Assembly (NCBI GenBank): GCA_944372565.1
Contig: CALVZR010000001.1
Coordinates: 1-8,034, forward strand
Direction of reading: 5' to 3'
Source of the DNA: an uncultured Clostridia bacterium
GTDB taxonomy: Bacteria > Bacillota > Clostridia > Christensenellales > Borkfalkiaceae
Length of the DNA: 8,034 nt
The notes below the pieces were generated by a model. The model had not been told where the DNA came from. It saw only the letters and a list, made by a program, of their open reading frames with translations, and made no database searches. Below are positions 1 to 7,537 of this stretch, one piece after another (the first letter of the stretch is position 1; the number at the start of each line of letters is the position of its first letter). The translations under genes and the position numbers were made by a program.

Positions 1-1
1 T

Positions 2-355
2 CCCGACCTTTCGCGCAAGATCTACGCGGGCAGCGATATCTTCCTGATGCCCTCCAAAACCGAACCGTGCGGGCTTGCGCAGATGATCGCCTCGCGTTAC
101 GGCGCGGTGGCGGTCGTTCGGGAAACGGGCGGGCTCAACGACAGCATCAAGGCATGCACGGGGGAGGCGGGCAACGGTTTCACTTTCCGCGATTACAACG
201 CGCACGACATGCTTTACGTGCTGCGCGAGGCGGTGCGTTTCTACCGCGACAAGGATACGTGGGCGAAAATCGTTTTCCGCGCGATGGAAAGCGATTTCGG
301 CTGGAAGGTTTCCGCCAAACGCTACGAGGGACTTTACGACAAGATCACCGGCTGA
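2..355 (+). CDS. glgA: Glycogen synthase (ADP-glucose type), C-terminal part, 5' truncated by window edge
   Basis: This is the last 117 residues of a GT5-family glycogen synthase, which transfers glucose from ADP-glucose to the non-reducing end of growing alpha-1,4-glucan in the cytoplasm. The reading frame is open from base 2 and stops at TGA 353-355; the start lies outside the window. The diagnostic stretch is FLMPSKTEPCGLAQ followed by RYGAVAVVRETGGLNDSI. It corresponds to the C-terminal GT-B domain motif of the family (PSRFEPCGL and VRRTGGLADTV in E. coli GlgA, which contains the catalytic Glu and the ADP-glucose-binding residues). The end, with FGWKVSAKRYEGLYDKI, is the usual amphipathic C-terminal helix, so the 3' end looks intact. 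The next gene, glycogen phosphorylase, starts 54 bases downstream on the same strand, consistent with a glg operon. Internal ATGs such as that at 47 are not starts. Identification is strong despite truncation. Confidence 0.94.
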   Translation, partial: PDLSRKIYAGSDIFLMPSKTEPCGLAQMIASRYGAVAVVRETGGLNDSIKACTGEAGNGFTFRDYNAHDMLYVLREAVRFYRDKDTWAKIVFRAMESDFGWKVSAKRYEGLYDKITG

Positions 356-373
356 CAACCGCCTTGCCGGTGA
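345..373 (+). other. Intercistronic stem-loop across the glgA stop codon
   Basis: TCACCGGC (345-352) and GCCGGTGA (366-373) are perfect reverse complements, giving an 8-bp GC-rich stem with a 13-base loop (353-365) that contains the glgA stop codon. No T-run follows, so a rho-independent terminator is unlikely. An mRNA-stabilising or processing hairpin between glgA and glgP is possible, but this is inference only. Confidence 0.4.
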
Positions 374-409
374 AAATTCACAAAAGCGGACAAACAACGA
401 GGAGAATAC

Positions 410-925
410 ATGAATACGAATTTTACCGAGAAGGACGCGGCTGCACTGATCAAAGGCAAACTGTCCCGCTATTTCGGAGTTTCGGCAAAGGAGGCGACAA
501 AGGAACAGCTTTATAAAGCCGTTGTGATGTCGGTGCGGGACATTCTGCTGGAAAAAAGACAGAAATTTTATAAAAAATACCGTTCGCAGAACGGCAAGCG
601 GGTCTATTACCTGTGCATGGAGTTCCTGCTCGGGCAGTCGCTCAGAAACAACATCTATAATCTGGATGCGGAAAAGGCGTTTTCGGGCGCGCTCAAAGAT
701 ACGCCGGTCACGCTCGCGGAGCTTTACGACATGGAACCGAACGCCGGGCTGGGAAACGGCGGGCTGGGCAGGCTTGCGGCGTGTTTTTTGGACGGGCTCG
801 CCACGCAGGACTATCCCGCCATGGGTTACTCCATTTTATACGAATACGGGCTGTTTACGCAGAAGATCGTGGACGGCTGGCAGACCGAACTCCCCGAAAT
901 CTGGCTGCCCGGCGGGGAAGTGTGA
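410..925 (+). CDS. glgP: Glycogen phosphorylase N-terminal fragment (171 aa) ending at the premature TGA
   Basis: This is the product expected if the TGA at 923-925 terminates translation. It holds the N-terminal helices and the early part of the GT35 fold, including the glycine-rich loop GLGNGG at residues 113-118, which in the family packs near the substrate phosphate. It lacks the PLP lysine and almost all of the active site, so it cannot be an active phosphorylase alone. The last residues are EIWLPGGEV. It has a good RBS and no signal peptide. It is best read as one part of the interrupted gene and not as an independent small protein. Confidence 0.75.
   Translation: MNTNFTEKDAAALIKGKLSRYFGVSAKEATKEQLYKAVVMSVRDILLEKRQKFYKKYRSQNGKRVYYLCMEFLLGQSLRNNIYNLDAEKAFSGALKDTPVTLAELYDMEPNAGLGNGGLGRLAACFLDGLATQDYPAMGYSILYEYGLFTQKIVDGWQTELPEIWLPGGEV
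923..925 (+). other. In-frame TGA within glgP
   Basis: The codon lies between GEV and LTQRTDLTF in an otherwise continuous phosphorylase frame. The base after it is C (TGAC), a context often described as relatively leaky. A G-to-A change at the third position of a Trp codon (TGG) would create it. Confidence 0.9.
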
Positions 926-955
926 CTCACGCAGAGGACGGATCTCACTTTCAAA

Positions 956-2833
956 GTGAAATTCGACGGGTATATCAAAGAACGCTGGACGGAGAACGGG
1001 CTGGTCGCCGAGCACATGGACGCGAAGATCGTGGAAGCGCAGGCGTACGATATGATGGTTTCGGGCAAGGATTCCGAGGCCGTTTCCGTACTGCGGCTGT
1101 GGCGCGCGCAGAACGAACACGAATTCGATATGAATTCTTTCTCGCAGGGCGATTATATGCGCGCCATGCAGGAGGATACCGAGGCCGAACTCATCTCCAA
1201 GGTGCTCTATCCTTCGGATAATCACTACGAGGGCAAATCGCTGCGCTTAAAACAGCAGTATTTCCTCGTTTCCGCGTCTTTGCAGAACATTTTAAAAGAC
1301 CATCTGCGGCGGTACGGTTCGCTCGATACCCTGCCCGATATGGCTGCCATCCACATCAACGACACGCACCCCGCGCTCTGCATCCCCGAACTCATGCGCC
1401 TTTTGATGGACGAACACGGCTATTCCTGGGAAAAAGCGTGGGATATCGTCACGCGGACGGTGGCTTACACCAACCACACGGTGATGAGCGAGGCGCTCGA
1501 AAAGTGGAACGAAGACCTCATTTCGAGAAGACTGCCGCGCATCTATTCCATTTTAAAAGAGATCAACCAGCGTTTCTGCGGGGAGATGTGGAACAGATTC
1601 CCGGGAGATTGGGATAAGATAGACAGAATGTCCGTCTTTTCGCACGGGCAGGTGCGTATGGCCAATCTGAGCGTGATCGGCTCGCACAAGGTAAACGGCG
1701 TTTCCGCCCTGCATTCGGAAATCATCAAGGAAAGCGTTTTCAAGGATTTTTACGACGTCTGGCCGGATAAATTCACCAACGTGACCAACGGCATCGCGCA
1801 CAGGCGGTGGCTGTGCCAGTCCAACCCCGAACTTTGCTCGCTTTTGAGCGACTGCATCGGAGACGGGTTCGTGATGGCCGCGGAAAAACTCTCGGCTTTT
1901 AAGAAATTTGAAAACGACGAGAGCGTTCTGAAACGCTTAAACGAAATCAAAAAAATCAAAAAAGAGCAGTTCTGCGCGTATGCGAAGGCGACGGAGGGCG
2001 TTTCGCTCGATCCCGATTCGCTTTTCGACGTGCAGGCCAAGCGGCTGCACGAATATAAGCGCCAGCTGATGAACGCGATGCACGTCATCGCGCTCTACAA
2101 CGACTTGAGGGAAAATCCCGATCTGCCCGTTCAGCCCAGAACGTTCGTGTTCGGGGCGAAGGCGGCGCCGGGGTATTACTTTGCGAAGGAGATCATCAAA
2201 CTCATCTGGTCGCTCGGCAAAGACATCGAAAAAAATCCCAAAATCGCGGAAAAACTGCGCGTGGTGTTTATGGAAAATTATTCCGTTTCCATGGCGGAAA
2301 AGATGATGCCCGCGGCGGAGATCAGCGAACAGATTTCCCAGGCGGGGAAAGAGGCGAGCGGCACGGGCAACATGAAGTTTATGATCAACGGCGCGCTCAC
2401 CGTGGGCACGCTGGACGGCGCGAACGTGGAAATGCAGGAGGCGTGCGGCGCGGAAAACATCTTCATCTTCGGGCTGACCGCCGAGGAGGTGGAGGAACTC
2501 TGGAAGAAGGGCTACAACGCCACGGAATATTACAGCCGCAATCCCCGCCTCGAACGGGTGATCGATTCGCTCAACCGCGGGTTCAACGGCACGTCTTTTT
2601 CCAACATCGCTTCCTATCTCGTGAAGGGCAGCCCGGTTGCCGATCCGTATATGTGTATGGCGGATTTCGGCGCGTACTGCGATATCCACGCTAAGGCGGA
2701 AGAAACGTACCGCGACAAGATGAAGTGGGCGAAGATGTCGCTCAACAACATCGCCGCGGCGGGCAGGTTCTCCGCGGACAGGAGCGTAAGAGAATACGCC
2801 GAGAAGATCTGGGGTCTCAAAAGAATAAAATGA
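956..2833 (+). CDS. glgP: Glycogen phosphorylase C-terminal fragment (up to 625 aa) downstream of the premature TGA
   Basis: This is the remaining open frame of the interrupted phosphorylase, in the same frame as the N-terminal part. If translated separately, the first possible start is GTG 956, 30 bases after the stop. That GTG is an ordinary Val codon of the family alignment, and the nearest purine-rich stretch (AGAGGA, 933-938) is 17 bases away, too far for a normal RBS. The next in-frame ATG is 1016. Efficient independent initiation is therefore doubtful. The segment keeps the catalytic C-terminal domain: HINDTHP, the LHEYKRQ block and the PLP site GTGNMKF (Lys 474 counted from the GTG). 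It lacks the N-terminal 170 residues that complete the fold. Confidence 0.7.
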   Translation: MKFDGYIKERWTENGLVAEHMDAKIVEAQAYDMMVSGKDSEAVSVLRLWRAQNEHEFDMNSFSQGDYMRAMQEDTEAELISKVLYPSDNHYEGKSLRLKQQYFLVSASLQNILKDHLRRYGSLDTLPDMAAIHINDTHPALCIPELMRLLMDEHGYSWEKAWDIVTRTVAYTNHTVMSEALEKWNEDLISRRLPRIYSILKEINQRFCGEMWNRFPGDWDKIDRMSVFSHGQVRMANLSVIGSHKVNGVSALHSEIIKESVFKDFYDVWPDKFTNVTNGIAHRRWLCQSNPELCSLLSDCIGDGFVMAAEKLSAFKKFENDESVLKRLNEIKKIKKEQFCAYAKATEGVSLDPDSLFDVQAKRLHEYKRQLMNAMHVIALYNDLRENPDLPVQPRTFVFGAKAAPGYYFAKEIIKLIWSLGKDIEKNPKIAEKLRVVFMENYSVSMAEKMMPAAEISEQISQAGKEASGTGNMKFMINGALTVGTLDGANVEMQEACGAENIFIFGLTAEEVEELWKKGYNATEYYSRNPRLERVIDSLNRGFNGTSFSNIASYLVKGSPVADPYMCMADFGAYCDIHAKAEETYRDKMKWAKMSLNNIAAAGRFSADRSVREYAEKIWGLKRIK

Positions 2834-2858
2834 CGCCGCGTATTTCGGCTCTGCGGCG
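2834..2858 (+). other. Intercistronic stem-loop between glgP and the GH13 gene
   Basis: CGCCGC (2834-2839) directly follows the glgP stop and pairs with GCGGCG (2853-2858) around a 13-base loop. The RBS of the next gene (GGGGAG, 2860-2865) begins just two bases later. There is no T-run, so it is not a terminator. It may stabilise the upstream message or affect access to the RBS, but chance in GC-rich DNA is possible. Confidence 0.35.
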
Positions 2859-2869
2859 CGGGGAGAAAC

Positions 2870-4675
2870 ATGAATTATTATTTCAATCCGCTGGATAAGC
2901 GGTGCAAGAGCGTTACAGGCGGCGCCGAAAGGAAAACGCCCGTAACTTTCCGTGTGTTTTCGGATGCGTCGTTCTGCGATCTCGTCATCCGGAAAGACGG
3001 CGAAAACGACAGCTGCTACTGCGCGATGGAGCGGGAGGACGGCAGTTTTACCTACACGCTCACCCTGGGGGATTCCGGGCTGTACTGGTATTATTTCCGT
3101 TTGGATAAAAAGCAGTATATCGGCGCGGGAGAGGGGCTGAACGCGGCGCTTTCGGTCAATCCGCGCGCCTATCAGCTCACCATTTTCACGCCCTTTGAAA
3201 CGCCCGACTGGATCAAGGGCGGCGCGGTGTATCAGATCTTTCCCGACCGTTTTCGCAGGGGCGGGGAGATCCGCAAAAAAGAGGGGCGGACGTTCCATGA
3301 AAAATGGAACGAACTTCCCGTATATCTGCCCGATGAAAACGGCGAGGTGAAAAACGACGACTTTTTCGGGGGCAACTTCGCGGGGATAGAGGAAAAACTC
3401 GATTATCTGGCGGAGCTGGGCGTTACGGCGATCTATCTCAACCCGATTTTCGAGGCGTTCAGCAACCACCGCTACGATACGGGCGATTTTATGAAGATCG
3501 ATCGGACGCTCGGCACGGAGGAGGAATTCAAAAGCCTGCTTGCCGCCGCGCGCTCGCGGGGGATCCGCGTGATTTTGGACGGCGTTTTCAACCACACGGG
3601 GGCGGACAGCCGCTATTTCAACAAATTCGGGCGTTACGATTCCGTGGGGGCTTATCAGAGCAAGGATTCCCCCTATTACGGGTGGTACAAGTTCATCGAA
3701 TATCCCGGAAAATACGTTTCTTGGTGGGGATTCGACACCCTGCCCGCCGTAAACGAGGACTGCCCCGGATACGAGCGGTTCATCGCGGGAAAGGACGGCG
3801 TTTTGGAACACTACACCCGCCTCGGCATCGGCGGCTGGCGGCTGGACGTGGCGGACGAGCTGCCCGACGATTTTATCCGCAAGATCAGAAACGCCGTGAA
3901 GGCGGCGGACCCCGAGGCGCTGCTCGTGGGCGAAGTGTGGGAGGACGCCTCCAACAAGGTTTCCTACAACGTGCGCCGCAAATATCTGCAGGGCGCGGAG
4001 CTGGACGGCGCGATCGGCTATCCCTTCCGCGCGGCGGCGCTGAAATTCGTGAAGAAAGGGGACGCGCGCGCCTTCGCGACCTTCGTAAAAACGCAGATCG
4101 ACCACTATCCCAAACAGAGTCTGGACGTGTGTTTCAACGTGCTCGGCACGCACGATACCAAGCGGATCATCACCGAACTTGCGGAAAACACGCCCGAAAC
4201 GGCAGATAAGGCCGCGTGGGCGGCGTTCTCGCTCGACGAAAACGCCTATCGGCAGGCGAAGGAGAAACTGAAGATCGCCTCCCTGCTGCAATTCACCGTG
4301 CCCGGCGTTCCCTGCGTGTATTACGGGGACGAGGCAGGAATGCAGGGATACAAAGATCCGCTGAACCGCCTGCCCTTCCCGTGGGGAGAAGAGGACGAAG
4401 AGCTGGAAGAGTGGTATCGTTTTCTCGGCAGGCTGCGCGCCCGCGCTCCCTTTGCGGGCGGGGAATATAAAGAACTCTACGCCGACCGCCGCGCCCTCGT
4501 TTTCGAGCGGAGGAAGGGGAGCGACGCCGTCGTGGTGGCGGTGAATATGGGGAGCAACGAATATTCCCTGCAATTCGAGGGAGAGATCGTGGAACTCGTT
4601 TCCCGCAGGCGGCTGAAAGGCGGCGCGGTCATAAAACCGCATTCCTATGGCGTATATTATACGGAGGAGATATGA
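2870..4675 (+). CDS. Cytoplasmic GH13 alpha-glucan hydrolase (neopullulanase / cyclomaltodextrinase / maltogenic amylase-like)
   Basis: This 601-residue alpha-amylase superfamily enzyme hydrolyses alpha-glucosidic bonds in maltodextrins or glycogen limit dextrins. Residues 1 to about 110 form a beta-rich N-terminal domain resembling those of neopullulanases. The (beta/alpha)8 barrel starts near GGAVYQIFPDRF (Tyr121). The conserved regions are complete: DGVFNH (237-242), GWRLDVADE with Arg324 and nucleophile Asp326, GEVWE with acid/base Glu355, and GTHDT with His428 and Asp429. A short beta C-terminal domain follows from about residue 520. There is no signal peptide or anchor, so it acts inside the cell, fitting its place after glgA and glgP, where a debranching or dextrin-trimming activity would complement phosphorylase. 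ATG 2870 is chosen because GGGGAG (2860-2865) lies 4 bases upstream. Exact specificity (alpha-1,4, alpha-1,6 or cyclodextrins) cannot be read from the sequence. Confidence 0.93.
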   Translation: MNYYFNPLDKRCKSVTGGAERKTPVTFRVFSDASFCDLVIRKDGENDSCYCAMEREDGSFTYTLTLGDSGLYWYYFRLDKKQYIGAGEGLNAALSVNPRAYQLTIFTPFETPDWIKGGAVYQIFPDRFRRGGEIRKKEGRTFHEKWNELPVYLPDENGEVKNDDFFGGNFAGIEEKLDYLAELGVTAIYLNPIFEAFSNHRYDTGDFMKIDRTLGTEEEFKSLLAAARSRGIRVILDGVFNHTGADSRYFNKFGRYDSVGAYQSKDSPYYGWYKFIEYPGKYVSWWGFDTLPAVNEDCPGYERFIAGKDGVLEHYTRLGIGGWRLDVADELPDDFIRKIRNAVKAADPEALLVGEVWEDASNKVSYNVRRKYLQGAELDGAIGYPFRAAALKFVKKGDARAFATFVKTQIDHYPKQSLDVCFNVLGTHDTKRIITELAENTPETADKAAWAAFSLDENAYRQAKEKLKIASLLQFTVPGVPCVYYGDEAGMQGYKDPLNRLPFPWGEEDEELEEWYRFLGRLRARAPFAGGEYKELYADRRALVFERRKGSDAVVVAVNMGSNEYSLQFEGEIVELVSRRRLKGGAVIKPHSYGVYYTEEI

Positions 4676-5355
4676 CTTACGAAGAAGTCGTTTCGGAAAT
4701 CGAAAAACTCTCCACCGAAAAACTGAAAAAATTCACGGAAAAACTCACGCCCACGCACGATCGCGTGTACGGGGCGCGGGTGCCCGATCTGCGCGCGCTT
4801 GCAAAGCGCGTTGCGGCGGCGGGCGCGGAGGACTTCCTCGCGCACGAAAAATTTTCGCTCGAAGAGAAGATGGTGCACGGATTTGTTCTGTGTTATCAGA
4901 AACTGCCGTTCGGCGAGTTCTCGCAGAAAATCGCGGCGTTTGCGGAGCAGATGGATAACTGGGCGGTGTGCGACTGCGTTGCGGCAACCTGCAAGGCGGT
5001 CGGCAAAAACGCGGAGGCCTTCCTGCCCGTGCTCGATTCCCTGCTCGCGGACGAAAAACCCTTTTCGCGGCGGTTCGCCCTCGTGCTTTTGCTCGATCAT
5101 TATATGGAAGAGCGCTGGGCGGAGAAGATCTTCGCCGCGTGCGACGGGGTGAAGCGGGGAGAATATTACGTGGATATGGCGATCGCCTGGCTTTTGAGTG
5201 TATGTTGGGTGAAGATGCCCGAAAAAACGAAAAACTATCTTGCAGGCTGCGCCCTTGAAGAGGACATTCTCAAAAAGACGGCGCGCAAAATTCTGGAAAG
5301 CCGGCGCGTGAGCGAGGCGGAAAAACAAAACATCAGGAAAAACGGAGTAAAATAA
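4672..5355 (+). CDS. AlkD-like DNA alkylation repair protein (HEAT-like repeat DNA glycosylase family)
   Basis: This 227-residue all-helical protein belongs to the DNA alkylation repair family typified by Bacillus cereus AlkD, which excises 3-methyladenine and 7-methylguanine without flipping the base. Visible signatures are LTPTHDRVYGARVPDLRALA near the N terminus, DNWAVCD with Trp97 and Asp101 (same spacing as AlkD Trp109/Asp113), RRFALVLLLDHY with Arg133/Arg134 near the position of AlkD Arg148, and YVDMAIAWLLSVCW with Trp173 near the position of Trp187. The length suits the family. The ATG overlaps the GH13 stop (ATGA, 4672-4675) and is preceded by GGAGGAG at 4663-4669, so translation is probably coupled to the amylase gene. 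tex begins 7 bases after its TAA stop. Functional linkage to glycogen metabolism is not evident. Family assignment is confident; glycosylase activity is inferred from the retained residues. Confidence 0.9.
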   Translation: MTYEEVVSEIEKLSTEKLKKFTEKLTPTHDRVYGARVPDLRALAKRVAAAGAEDFLAHEKFSLEEKMVHGFVLCYQKLPFGEFSQKIAAFAEQMDNWAVCDCVAATCKAVGKNAEAFLPVLDSLLADEKPFSRRFALVLLLDHYMEERWAEKIFAACDGVKRGEYYVDMAIAWLLSVCWVKMPEKTKNYLAGCALEEDILKKTARKILESRRVSEAEKQNIRKNGVK

Positions 5356-5362
5356 GACGGTC

Positions 5363-7537
5363 ATGGAACTTACCCAAAGACTTGCGGAAGAATTTAAAAT
5401 CAAACCCGCGTATGCGGAAAATATCGTAAAACTCATCGACGACGGCAACACCATCCCCTTTATCGCGCGGTACAGAAAGGAGATGCACGGAAATTTAGAC
5501 GATCAGATCCTGCGCGAGTTTGCAGACAGGCTTACCTATCTTCGCAACCTCGAAAAGCGCAAGGAAGAGGTGCGCGCGGCCATCACCGAACAGGGCAAAA
5601 TGAGCGAAGAGATCGAAACCGCGCTCGCGGAGGCGAAAACGCTCACCGAGGTGGAGGACATCTACCGCCCGTACAAGCAGAAGAAAAAGACGCGCGCCAC
5701 CGTGGCGCTCGCCAAGGGGCTGGAACCGCTGGCGGACGTCGTGCAGGCGCAGAACGTCACGAGCGGCACGGCGGAAGAGCTCGCCGCGCCCTATGTGAAC
5801 GAAGAAAAGGGCGTGAAAAACGCGAAAGAAGCGCTCGACGGCGCGAAAGACATCATCGCCGAGCGCATTTCGGACGACGCGGAACTCCGCAAAAAACTGC
5901 GCAAGATCTTTTTCAAGCAGGCGGAGATCGTTACAAAACTCGTGGAGGACAAGGAAAACTCCAAAACCTACGAGATGTATAAGGATTATTCCGAGCCCGT
6001 TGCGGAGATCAAGAGCCACCGCGTTCTCGCCGTCAACCGCGGCGAGGCGGAGGGGTGCCTGAAAGTCAAGGTGGAATTCGACAAGGCTTTCGGCATCCGT
6101 ATCTGCCAGTCCTACGCGGTGCGGCCGGGTTCGGTTACTTCTTATCTCGTGGAAGAGGCTGCGGCGGACGCTTACGAGCGGCTCATTTATCCTTCCATGG
6201 AGAGGGAAGTGCGCTCCGCGCTCACCGAAACGGCTTCCGAACAGGCGATCAAGATGTTTGAAGTCAACCTGCGCCCGCTGCTCATGCAGCCGCCGCTCAA
6301 AGGAAAGGTGGTGCTGGGCTACGACCCCGCTTACAGAACGGGCTGCAAGCTCGCGGTGGTCAACCCGCAGGGTACGGTGCTTTATAAAACGGTCATCTAT
6401 CCCACGCCGCCCCACAACAAGGTGGAGGAGGCGAAAAAGACCCTCAAAGACATCATCGCGAAATACGATGTGGACGTCATCTCCATCGGCAACGGCACGG
6501 CTTCCAAGGAATCGGAGATCTTCGTGGCGCAGACGCTCAAAGAGATCGAGAAAAAAGTTTCCTATATCGTGGTGAGCGAGGCGGGCGCCTCGGTGTATTC
6601 CGCTTCCAAACTGGGCGCGGAGGAGTTCCCCGATTACGACGTGGCGGAGCGGAGCGCCGTTTCCATCGCGCGGCGTTTGCAGGATCCGCTTGCCGAACTC
6701 ATCAAGATCGATCCCAAATCCATCGGCGTGGGGCAGTATCAGCACGATATGCCCGAAAACCGCCTGGACAGCGTGCTCGAAGGCGTTCTGGAAGACTGCG
6801 TGAACAGCGTGGGCGTGGATCTCAACACGGCGAGCGTTTCCCTTCTGAAATTCGTTTCCGGGCTGAACGCGGGCATCGCCAAAAACATCGTGAAATACCG
6901 CGACGAAAACGGCAAGTTCCGTTCGCGGAAAGAAATTCTGAAAGTGAGCAAACTCGGGGAAAAGGCGTTCGAGCAGTGCGCGGGCTTTCTGCGCATCCCC
7001 GGCGGGGACAACATTCTGGACAACACGGCGGTGCATCCTGAATCGTACAAGAGCGCGGAAACCCTGCTTTCCCTCTTCGGTTATAAAGACGAAGACGTAA
7101 AGGAAAACCGCCTGAAAGATCTGCCCGAGCGCATCCGCGAGCGGGGCGAAACGGCGGTGGCTGCCTCCTGCGGGATCGGCGTGCCCACCATGCGCGACAT
7201 CGTGGCGGAACTCTTAAAACCCGGGCGCGACATCCGCGACGCCCTTCCCAAGCCCGTGCTTAGGGAAGACATCATGAGCATAGAAGATCTGAAAGTGGGC
7301 ATGGAACTCACGGGCACGGTGCGCAACGTGGCGGACTTCGGCGTGTTCGTGGATCTCGGCGTTCATCAGGACGGGCTGGTGCATATTTCGGAAATCACGG
7401 ATAAATTCATCCGCCATCCCAGCGACGTTCTCAAAGTGGGCGAAGTGGTGAAAGTGCGGGTCATCGGCGTCGATCTGAAAAGAAACAGGATCGCCCTTTC
7501 CATGAAAAGCGCGGATAAAAAACGGAAAAACGCTTGA
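5363..7537 (+). CDS. tex: Tex: transcription accessory protein with S1 RNA-binding domain
   Basis: This 724-residue Tex protein is a conserved cytoplasmic nucleic-acid-binding factor related to eukaryotic Spt6 and linked to transcription and RNA metabolism. Domains in order: N-terminal helical Tex region beginning LAEEFKIKPAYAENIVKLID and the near-invariant GNTIPFIARYRKE; YqgF/RNase H-like domain from about residue 315 (VLGYDPAYRTGCKLAVVN, Asp321) to about 445; helix-hairpin-helix segment from about 445 to 560 (IGVGQYQHDM, LNAGIAKNIVKYR, LRIPGG); a linker; and an S1 domain from residue 643 to about 716 (VGMELTGTVRNVADFGVFVD, GLVHISEI). The tail is Lys/Arg-rich. Length is normal and the frame intact. 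ATG 5363 aligns with the family N terminus, although the RBS is weak: CGGAG at 5343-5347 is 15 bases away. With only 7 bases after alkD, coupled translation is likely. The stop codon lies inside the acpP -35 box. Confidence 0.97.
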   Translation: MELTQRLAEEFKIKPAYAENIVKLIDDGNTIPFIARYRKEMHGNLDDQILREFADRLTYLRNLEKRKEEVRAAITEQGKMSEEIETALAEAKTLTEVEDIYRPYKQKKKTRATVALAKGLEPLADVVQAQNVTSGTAEELAAPYVNEEKGVKNAKEALDGAKDIIAERISDDAELRKKLRKIFFKQAEIVTKLVEDKENSKTYEMYKDYSEPVAEIKSHRVLAVNRGEAEGCLKVKVEFDKAFGIRICQSYAVRPGSVTSYLVEEAAADAYERLIYPSMEREVRSALTETASEQAIKMFEVNLRPLLMQPPLKGKVVLGYDPAYRTGCKLAVVNPQGTVLYKTVIYPTPPHNKVEEAKKTLKDIIAKYDVDVISIGNGTASKESEIFVAQTLKEIEKKVSYIVVSEAGASVYSASKLGAEEFPDYDVAERSAVSIARRLQDPLAELIKIDPKSIGVGQYQHDMPENRLDSVLEGVLEDCVNSVGVDLNTASVSLLKFVSGLNAGIAKNIVKYRDENGKFRSRKEILKVSKLGEKAFEQCAGFLRIPGGDNILDNTAVHPESYKSAETLLSLFGYKDEDVKENRLKDLPERIRERGETAVAASCGIGVPTMRDIVAELLKPGRDIRDALPKPVLREDIMSIEDLKVGMELTGTVRNVADFGVFVDLGVHQDGLVHISEITDKFIRHPSDVLKVGEVVKVRVIGVDLKRNRIALSMKSADKKRKNA

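Larger units (their letters stand above)
410..2833 (+). pseudogene. glgP: Glycogen/alpha-glucan phosphorylase interrupted by one in-frame TGA (codon 172)
   Basis: This GT35 glycogen phosphorylase cleaves terminal alpha-1,4-linked glucose with phosphate to give glucose-1-phosphate, using pyridoxal phosphate. The frame runs 807 codons, the usual family length, from ATG 410 (GAGGAG at 399-404, 5-base gap) to TGA 2831-2833. Seen in order: YYLCMEFLLGQSLRNN, GLGNGGLGRLAACF (from residue 113), HINDTHPALCIPELM (315), NVTNGIAHRRW, LHEYKRQLMNAMH, and EASGTGNMKFMINGALT with PLP lysine K656. The only lesion is TGA at 923-925, within LPGGEV-stop-LTQRTDLTF, where I recall Trp in clostridial relatives. One base (TGG to TGA) explains it. 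Neighbouring genes and this gene itself use TGA as a true stop, and Trp is TGG elsewhere, so a changed genetic code is not supported. No other frameshift or stop is seen, so the lesion is recent, a sequence error, or tolerated by readthrough. Confidence 0.93.

Noticed and set aside
956..958. GTG 956 as a genuine start of an independent shorter phosphorylase
   Set aside because: It is an internal Val codon of the family sequence, has no properly spaced RBS, and the resulting protein would lack the N-terminal 180 residues.
923..964. Selenocysteine insertion at the glgP TGA with a SECIS-like hairpin downstream
   Set aside because: The apical loop lacks the guanine typical of bacterial SECIS elements, the site matches Trp and not Cys in relatives as far as I recall, and no phosphorylase is known to use selenocysteine.
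410..2833. Genome-wide UGA-to-Trp code
   Set aside because: glgA, glgP, the GH13 gene and tex all end at TGA at the family-expected C terminus, and Trp is TGG throughout.
1937..4642. A 901-codon open frame on the minus strand across glgP and the GH13 gene
   Set aside because: It is exactly codon-on-codon antisense to the real genes; its stops would need TTA, CTA or TCA sense codons, which these GC-rich genes avoid. The product is Arg/His/Phe-rich with no family resemblance and has no RBS that I can see.
5495..7036. A 513-codon open frame on the minus strand inside tex
   Set aside because: Same codon-aligned antisense shadow effect; tex itself is a complete, recognisable protein.
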